A stretch of 9,317 bases of DNA. Source: Halomonas sp. GTDB lineage: Bacteria; Pseudomonadota; Gammaproteobacteria; Pseudomonadales; Halomonadaceae. The translations under genes and the position numbers were made by a program. The notes beneath the pieces are model-generated. The model saw only the letters and a list, made by a program, of their open reading frames with translations. It was not told the origin of the DNA and ran no database searches. This document shows positions 6,687 through 9,317 of the stretch, piece by piece (the first letter of the stretch is position 1; the number at the start of each line of letters is the position of its first letter). The stretch is taken from NCBI GenBank assembly GCA_007116835.1, contig SKHS01000002.1, forward strand, positions 1 to 9,317. Direction: 5' to 3'.

Positions 6687-7278
6687 CGACCGAAACCACG
6701 ATAGTGAAGAACAGGCTCAAAAGCAAAAATTGACTCGCATCATTACTCTTTCCGTTGCCCTAACCGTTGTTAGTGGTTGCAGCTACGTTGGCGTTTACAA
6801 ACGCGACATCCCCCAAGGCAACTTGGTGACCCAGGACATGGTCAGCCAGTTACAGCCCGGAATGACGCAGCAGCAAGTCACCTTTGTCATGGGGCGCCCG
6901 TTACTAGAGGCACCCTTCGACACGCGCCAATGGGACTACGTTTACCGCCTCGACAAAGCCTACGCAGGTGTTGAACAGCGGCGCGTGACACTGATCTTTG
7001 ACGACATGGGCCGCTTGATCAACGTGGCACAAGAAGGCGATCTCTCCGGCGATCTACCAATCAGTACTGATAGTGGCCCCGGCCCAGCAGTCGAAGGCGC
7101 TGATCCGCTGGATGCGATGCCAACGCCCACCCAGCAGTCGCCAAGCACCCCCACTCAGCAAGTACCAGCGGGAGGCGCACCTTCACAGCAAACGCCCACA
7201 GACGACGGCGCACCTGCTCAATCAGCGCCTATGCAGACCAACGACCCAGAAAGCCAGTCAGTCATTATGACCGACTAA
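6682..7278 (+). CDS. bamE: Outer membrane assembly lipoprotein BamE (SmpA/OmlA)
   Basis: Lipoprotein subunit of the BAM complex that folds beta-barrel proteins into the outer membrane. A hydrophobic signal segment (20-32) ends in the lipobox VVSGC, with Cys33 as the lipidated residue. The BamE domain follows (about 34-118), with YKRDIPQGN and the hallmark PGMTQQQV...GRP stretch. A Pro/Gln/Thr-rich tail (121-198) repeats PTQQ or PSQQ (149-152, 157-160, 167-170) and is probably disordered; it makes the protein much longer than E. coli BamE (113). The start is uncertain. The ATG at 6682 lies inside a strong -10 hexamer and gives an odd acidic N-terminus; a TTG at 6730 would give a normal short signal peptide (MTRIITLSVALTVVSGC) and may be the real start. 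Divergent from fur, as in Pseudomonas. Confidence 0.93.
   Translation: MIDRNHDSEEQAQKQKLTRIITLSVALTVVSGCSYVGVYKRDIPQGNLVTQDMVSQLQPGMTQQQVTFVMGRPLLEAPFDTRQWDYVYRLDKAYAGVEQRRVTLIFDDMGRLINVAQEGDLSGDLPISTDSGPGPAVEGADPLDAMPTPTQQSPSTPTQQVPAGGAPSQQTPTDDGAPAQSAPMQTNDPESQSVIMTD
6698..6726 (-). promoter_or_regulatory. Candidate fur promoter
   Basis: On the minus strand TTGCTT (6721-6726), 17 bp, TATCGT (6698-6703). Both hexamers are moderate matches. Transcription would start near 6691, about 42 nt before the fur ATG. No good Fur box was seen by eye. Confidence 0.4.
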
Positions 7279-7283
7279 GGCAA

Positions 7284-7595
7284 TTAACTGCCGCTTGCCT
7301 GACGCTTGGCACGCTCCAGGCGAGCGGCTTTTGGGTCGATTTGCAGCGGGCGATACACTTCAATGCGATCGCCCGCCCGCAGTGTTGCCGTATCTGGGTG
7401 GCGCAATGCCTTACCAAAAATTCCCAACGGAGCCTGTTCAAACGTAGCACTGGATATGTCAGGAAATAAGCTAGGAAGATTTGCCAACGCGACCGCCTGA
7501 CGCGCAGTGGTGTCTTTATCCACCTCAACGAGCACCAACTGCTGTTGATGAGGTAGCGCAAACGCCACCTCAACGGTAAACGTATCACCGCTCAT
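7284..7595 (-). CDS. rnfH: RnfH family ubiquitin-fold protein
   Basis: Small protein of the RnfH (RatB/YfjF) family, about 103 residues, with a beta-grasp fold. The molecular role is not settled; in some bacteria the gene lies with the Rnf electron-transport genes, and in others, as here, next to ratA. The N-terminal strands (VEVAFALP) and the family signature GDRIEVYRPLQIDPKAARLERAK near the C-terminus are clear. The start at 7595 (MSGDTF) overlaps the end of ratA by 11 nt; an ATG three codons earlier (7604) is also possible, and neither has a clear ribosome binding site, so translation is probably coupled to ratA. The frame extends upstream to 7697, but that part lies wholly inside ratA. 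Its stop is 5 bp from that of bamE. Confidence 0.9.
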   Translation of the reverse strand: MSGDTFTVEVAFALPHQQQLVLVEVDKDTTARQAVALANLPSLFPDISSATFEQAPLGIFGKALRHPDTATLRAGDRIEVYRPLQIDPKAARLERAKRQASGS

Positions 7596-8019
7596 AGAGT
7601 TCATTAGCGCGCTTGGTGAAGGCATCGACAAGCTGCCCTGCAATTTGCTGGAAGAGTTTGCCAAAGGCCATGCCGAGCAACCGGTTGGCAAACACAAACT
7701 CCATCTCCAGGCTTACCTTGCAGGCATTTTCGCCCATGGGAATAAACAGCCAGCGCCCTTTCAGCTGTTTAAACGGGCCTTTCACTAACGACAGCTCAAT
7801 CCGTTCCGGCGCATAAAGATCATTACGAGTCGTAATGGTTTGCTCAACGCCAGCGCGCCCAAGCGTCATCTCACCGATCAGGTGTTCATCATCGCGTTGT
7901 AACAAGCTCGCACGGCGACACCCCGGCAAAAACTCGGGATAGCGTTCGAAGTCGTTGACCAAATCGAACATTTGTTGGGGGGTGTGCCGCACCAAGGCGG
8001 TACGATTAACGGTTGGCAT
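7585..8019 (-). CDS. ratA: RatA family START-like protein
   Basis: About 144 residues, one START/polyketide-cyclase fold of the RatA/Coq10 family. E. coli RatA was reported to bind 50S subunits and block 70S formation, while the eukaryotic homologue Coq10 binds ubiquinone; which role applies here cannot be told from sequence. Family features seen are the N-terminal RTALVRHTPQQMFDLVNDFERYPEFLPGC segment (broken here only by its own continuity), KGPFKQLKGRW in the middle and a C-terminal amphipathic helix ending NELYER. The start at 8019 (MPTVNR) has GGAG 6 nt upstream (8026-8029); an ATG at 8049 would add 10 unfamiliar residues. Co-directional with rnfH and divergent from smpB, the usual arrangement in gammaproteobacteria. 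I would not call it a toxin-antitoxin pair: rnfH is not an established antitoxin. Confidence 0.93.
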   Translation of the reverse strand: MPTVNRTALVRHTPQQMFDLVNDFERYPEFLPGCRRASLLQRDDEHLIGEMTLGRAGVEQTITTRNDLYAPERIELSLVKGPFKQLKGRWLFIPMGENACKVSLEMEFVFANRLLGMAFGKLFQQIAGQLVDAFTKRANELYER

Positions 8020-8022
8020 TGA

Positions 8023-8029
8023 CCTCTCC
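8023..8029 (-). promoter_or_regulatory. Ribosome binding site fixing the ratA start
   Basis: GGAGAGG on the minus strand, with its GGAG part 6 nt before the ATG at 8019. It favours this start over the in-frame ATG at 8049. Confidence 0.7.
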
Positions 8030-8078
8030 GCTGACTTCACAGTGCCCAAAGCGTATCATGGGAAACATTTTTGTAGAC

Positions 8079-8105
8079 CTTGAATGGTATCACGCCTCCC
8101 CACAT
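8079..8105 (+). promoter_or_regulatory. Candidate sigma-32-like promoter of smpB
   Basis: CTTGAAT (8079-8085), 12 bp, CCCCACAT (8098-8105). Each element has one mismatch to the heat-shock consensus, and the spacer is one base shorter than in the grpE and dnaK promoters of this window. The start point would be near 8112, about 35 nt before smpB. No better sigma-70 promoter was seen in the 126-bp gap between ratA and smpB. Confidence 0.45.
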
Positions 8106-8145
8106 AACGAAGGGGGTGCTACTGACAGATCAACGATGAGGTTCC

Positions 8146-8634
8146 ATGGCCACTAAGAAAGGTAACAGTAAGGGCACCAGCAGCGTTATTGCCCAAAACA
8201 AGAAGGCACGGTTTGAGTACCATATTAACGAAACCTTCGAGGCAGGCCTGGTGCTCGCTGGCTGGGAAGTAAAAAGCCTACGCGCTGGTAAAGCGCAACT
8301 CACCGACACCTATATCCTGGTGCGCAACGGCGAGGCTTTTTTACTGGGCAGCCATATCATGCCCCTTAATACGGCAAGCACCCACGAGATTGCCGACCCC
8401 ACGCGTACCCGTAAGCTGCTGCTGCATCGTAAAGAAATCGCCAAAATCTTTTCGATTACCCAAGACAAAGGGCACACCTGCGTGCCACTTAAACTCTACT
8501 GGAAGCGCAATAAAGTAAAGTGCGAGCTGGCCTTGGTGACCGGCAAACAGCTGCATGACAAGCGCGCGACTGAAAAAGATCGCGACTGGAGCCGTCAAAA
8601 AGGGCGAATTATGCGGGAACATAACAAGGCATAG
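8146..8634 (+). CDS. smpB: SsrA-binding protein SmpB
   Basis: Partner of tmRNA in trans-translation: it binds the tRNA-like domain of tmRNA, brings it to stalled ribosomes and places its C-terminal tail in the empty mRNA channel. The 162-residue protein is full length. The OB-fold body contains IAQNKKARFEYHI (15-27), GWEVKSLRAGK (39-49) and TRTRKLLLH (86-94). The basic C-terminal tail starts at DKRATEKDRDW (138-148) and ends RIMREHNKA. The ATG has GAGG 4 nt upstream (8138-8141). A sigma-32-like promoter precedes it. The gene for its RNA partner starts 46 bp after its stop, on the same strand, and has its own promoter. Confidence 0.98.
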   Translation: MATKKGNSKGTSSVIAQNKKARFEYHINETFEAGLVLAGWEVKSLRAGKAQLTDTYILVRNGEAFLLGSHIMPLNTASTHEIADPTRTRKLLLHRKEIAKIFSITQDKGHTCVPLKLYWKRNKVKCELALVTGKQLHDKRATEKDRDWSRQKGRIMREHNKA

Positions 8635-8635
8635 C

Positions 8636-8664
8636 TGGTCAATACGACGTGAGCACGTTAGAAT
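8636..8664 (+). promoter_or_regulatory. Sigma-70 promoter of ssrA
   Basis: TGGTCA (8636-8641), 17 bp, TAGAAT (8659-8664). The start would be around 8671, leaving a 5' leader of roughly 10 nt on the tmRNA precursor for removal by RNase P. It begins 2 bases after the smpB stop. Confidence 0.65.
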
Positions 8665-8670
8665 GCTCAC
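8649..8670. repeat. 7-bp inverted repeat overlapping the ssrA -10
   Basis: GTGAGCA (8649-8655) and TGCTCAC (8664-8670) are perfect reverse complements 8 bp apart. The repeat encloses most of the -10 of ssrA. In smpB transcripts it could fold as a 3' hairpin, but no run of T follows, so it is not a standard terminator. Operator or RNA-stabilising roles are both possible. Confidence 0.6.
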
Positions 8671-8680
8671 CTGTAATTAA

Positions 8681-9060
8681 GGGGGCGACATGGTTTCGAC
8701 GCCGGTGACAACCCTTGCGGTGCATGCCGAGAGCGTGATGTATCTCGTAAATCCCACATCACGAAAAATAGTCGCAAATGACGAAAACTACGCTCAAGGC
8801 GCGCTAGCAGCTTAAACACTGTTAGCTTCTTGTCTGGCCCCAAGGTGATGTGCCTATTCATCACTGAGGGGATACGAGCTAAAGCTGATAGGACCGCGAT
8901 TGGTGGTGTCTTCTCATCAATCGTTAAACTTTAGAAGGCTCGCGTGGCTGAATCCTGATCGTCGGAGTCAGTCGCGTTAAAGCAAATGACGAAATCTAAG
9001 CATGTAGAGCCAATAGGCGAGTGCTGGCGGACGCGGGTTCAATTCCCGCCGCCTCCACCA
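8681..9060 (+). ncRNA. ssrA: Transfer-messenger RNA (tmRNA, 10Sa RNA)
   Basis: One-piece tmRNA of 380 nt that acts with SmpB: charged with alanine, it enters stalled ribosomes, and its internal reading frame adds a degradation tag. The 5' end GGGGGCG pairs with CGCCTCC (9050-9056) as the 7-bp acceptor stem, with a G3-U wobble that marks alanine acceptors, then A-CCA encoded at 9057-9060. The T arm is GCGGG (9033-9037), loop TTCAATT, CCCGC (9045-9049). The GGTTTCGAC motif of the D-like arm follows the 5' strand. Pseudoknot 1 is visible: CGAGA (8728-8732) with TCTCG (8743-8747), and CGTGATGT (8734-8741) with ACATCACG (8756-8763). The tag frame begins at 8774 after the conserved ATAGTC. The other pseudoknots were not fully drawn. 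It has its own promoter and terminator. Confidence 0.98.
8774..8815 (+). other. tmRNA tag reading frame, ANDENYAQGALAA
   Basis: Resume codon GCA (8774-8776) and 12 further codons encode ANDENYAQGALAA, ending at TAA (8813-8815). With the alanine carried by tmRNA itself the tag is 14 residues. The C-terminal LAA is the signal read by ClpXP and ClpAP. Against the E. coli tag (ANDENYALAA) it has three extra residues, QGA, before LAA. Confidence 0.95.
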
Positions 9061-9076
9061 CCTTATCAAGTAAATC

Positions 9077-9099
9077 AAGCACCTACGGGTGCTTTTTTT
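9077..9099 (+). terminator. Rho-independent terminator of ssrA
   Basis: A stem AAGCACC (9077-9083) against GGTGCTT (9088-9094), closed by the very stable tetraloop TACG (UNCG type), followed by a run of T to 9099. It lies 17 nt after the tmRNA 3' end. Confidence 0.93.
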
Positions 9100-9317
9100 G
9101 TTTATTGGCCAACCTATTAGCCATCGCCCAAAGCCATACCCACGGCTTGTTTTGCTTTCACTTACAAGGCGGCGGGCGCTTGCCTATTCAAAAACCAAAA
9201 CCGATTTATTCACCATGCTGGCGCTTTTTCAAATCCGGGTTTGGGAATTGAACAGGGAAACCAAAGGCACCACATCAGCCGCCTATTCCCAGTGCATCAG
9301 TCACCTATTAGCGCCAG
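9100..9317. other. Intergenic, no gene recognised
   Basis: Stops interrupt the frames I checked and no known product is visible. The 10-mer ACCTATTAGC occurs at 9112-9121 and 9303-9312, and GCCTATTC at 9182-9189 and 9281-9288. No copy of the tmRNA 3' end, which would mark an integrated element, was found in this stretch. The region may be the edge of an accessory segment, but nothing here proves it. Confidence 0.5.

Noticed and set aside
7585..8019. ratA-rnfH as a toxin-antitoxin module
   Set aside because: The pair is a common conserved core arrangement, and the partner is not established as an antitoxin.
9021..9251. Plus-strand open frame starting in the tmRNA
   Set aside because: It begins in the 3' domain of ssrA and crosses its terminator; it has no ribosome binding site or known similarity.
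9218..9317. 8-bp inverted repeat CTGGCGCT (9218-9225) and AGCGCCAG (9310-9317)
   Set aside because: Short, far apart and cut by the window edge; likely chance, with no sign of an insertion sequence.
1..9317. CRISPR array, transposase or phage genes
   Set aside because: No regularly spaced repeats and no such proteins are visible on either strand.

Overview
The window is a chromosomal core region of a gammaproteobacterium. Gene order (grpE-dnaK-dnaJ beside recN, then fur, bamE, rnfH, ratA, smpB, ssrA), a Pseudomonas-type Fur and an ANDENYA...LAA tmRNA tag fit the Oceanospirillales/Pseudomonadales side of the class. Halomonadaceae (Halomonas and relatives) is my best guess, from recognition rather than a search.

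Layout. Positions 1-143 are intergenic, with a chain of four hairpins, the last being the dnaJ terminator. From 167 to 4214 the minus strand carries dnaJ, dnaK and grpE, transcribed grpE to dnaK to dnaJ. Sigma-32 type promoters with identical 13-bp spacers lie before grpE and before dnaK. Divergent from grpE is recN, whose promoter overlaps a LexA-like box. recN and fur converge on one strong bidirectional terminator. fur and bamE diverge from a very short region where their promoters seem to overlap. bamE runs tail-to-tail into rnfH (5 bp apart), and rnfH overlaps ratA. Divergent from ratA are smpB and then ssrA, the tmRNA gene, with its own promoter and terminator. The last ~217 bases hold no gene I recognise.

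How the genes work together. GrpE, DnaK and DnaJ form the Hsp70 folding cycle (nucleotide exchange factor, chaperone, J co-chaperone). RecN acts in double-strand break repair. Fur is the iron-responsive repressor. BamE is a lipoprotein of the outer-membrane beta-barrel assembly machine. SmpB and tmRNA rescue stalled ribosomes and tag the incomplete proteins. RatA has been linked to ribosome subunit association or to ubiquinone; RnfH is a small ubiquitin-fold protein of unclear role.

I see no mobile element, CRISPR array or new multi-gene system. The points worth a second look are regulatory or RNA features: back-to-back heat-shock and SOS promoters, a tandem 14-mer in the dnaK leader, an inverted repeat around the dnaK promoter, overlapping fur/bamE promoters, and a 13-nt duplication inside the tmRNA that repeats the start of its tag reading frame.
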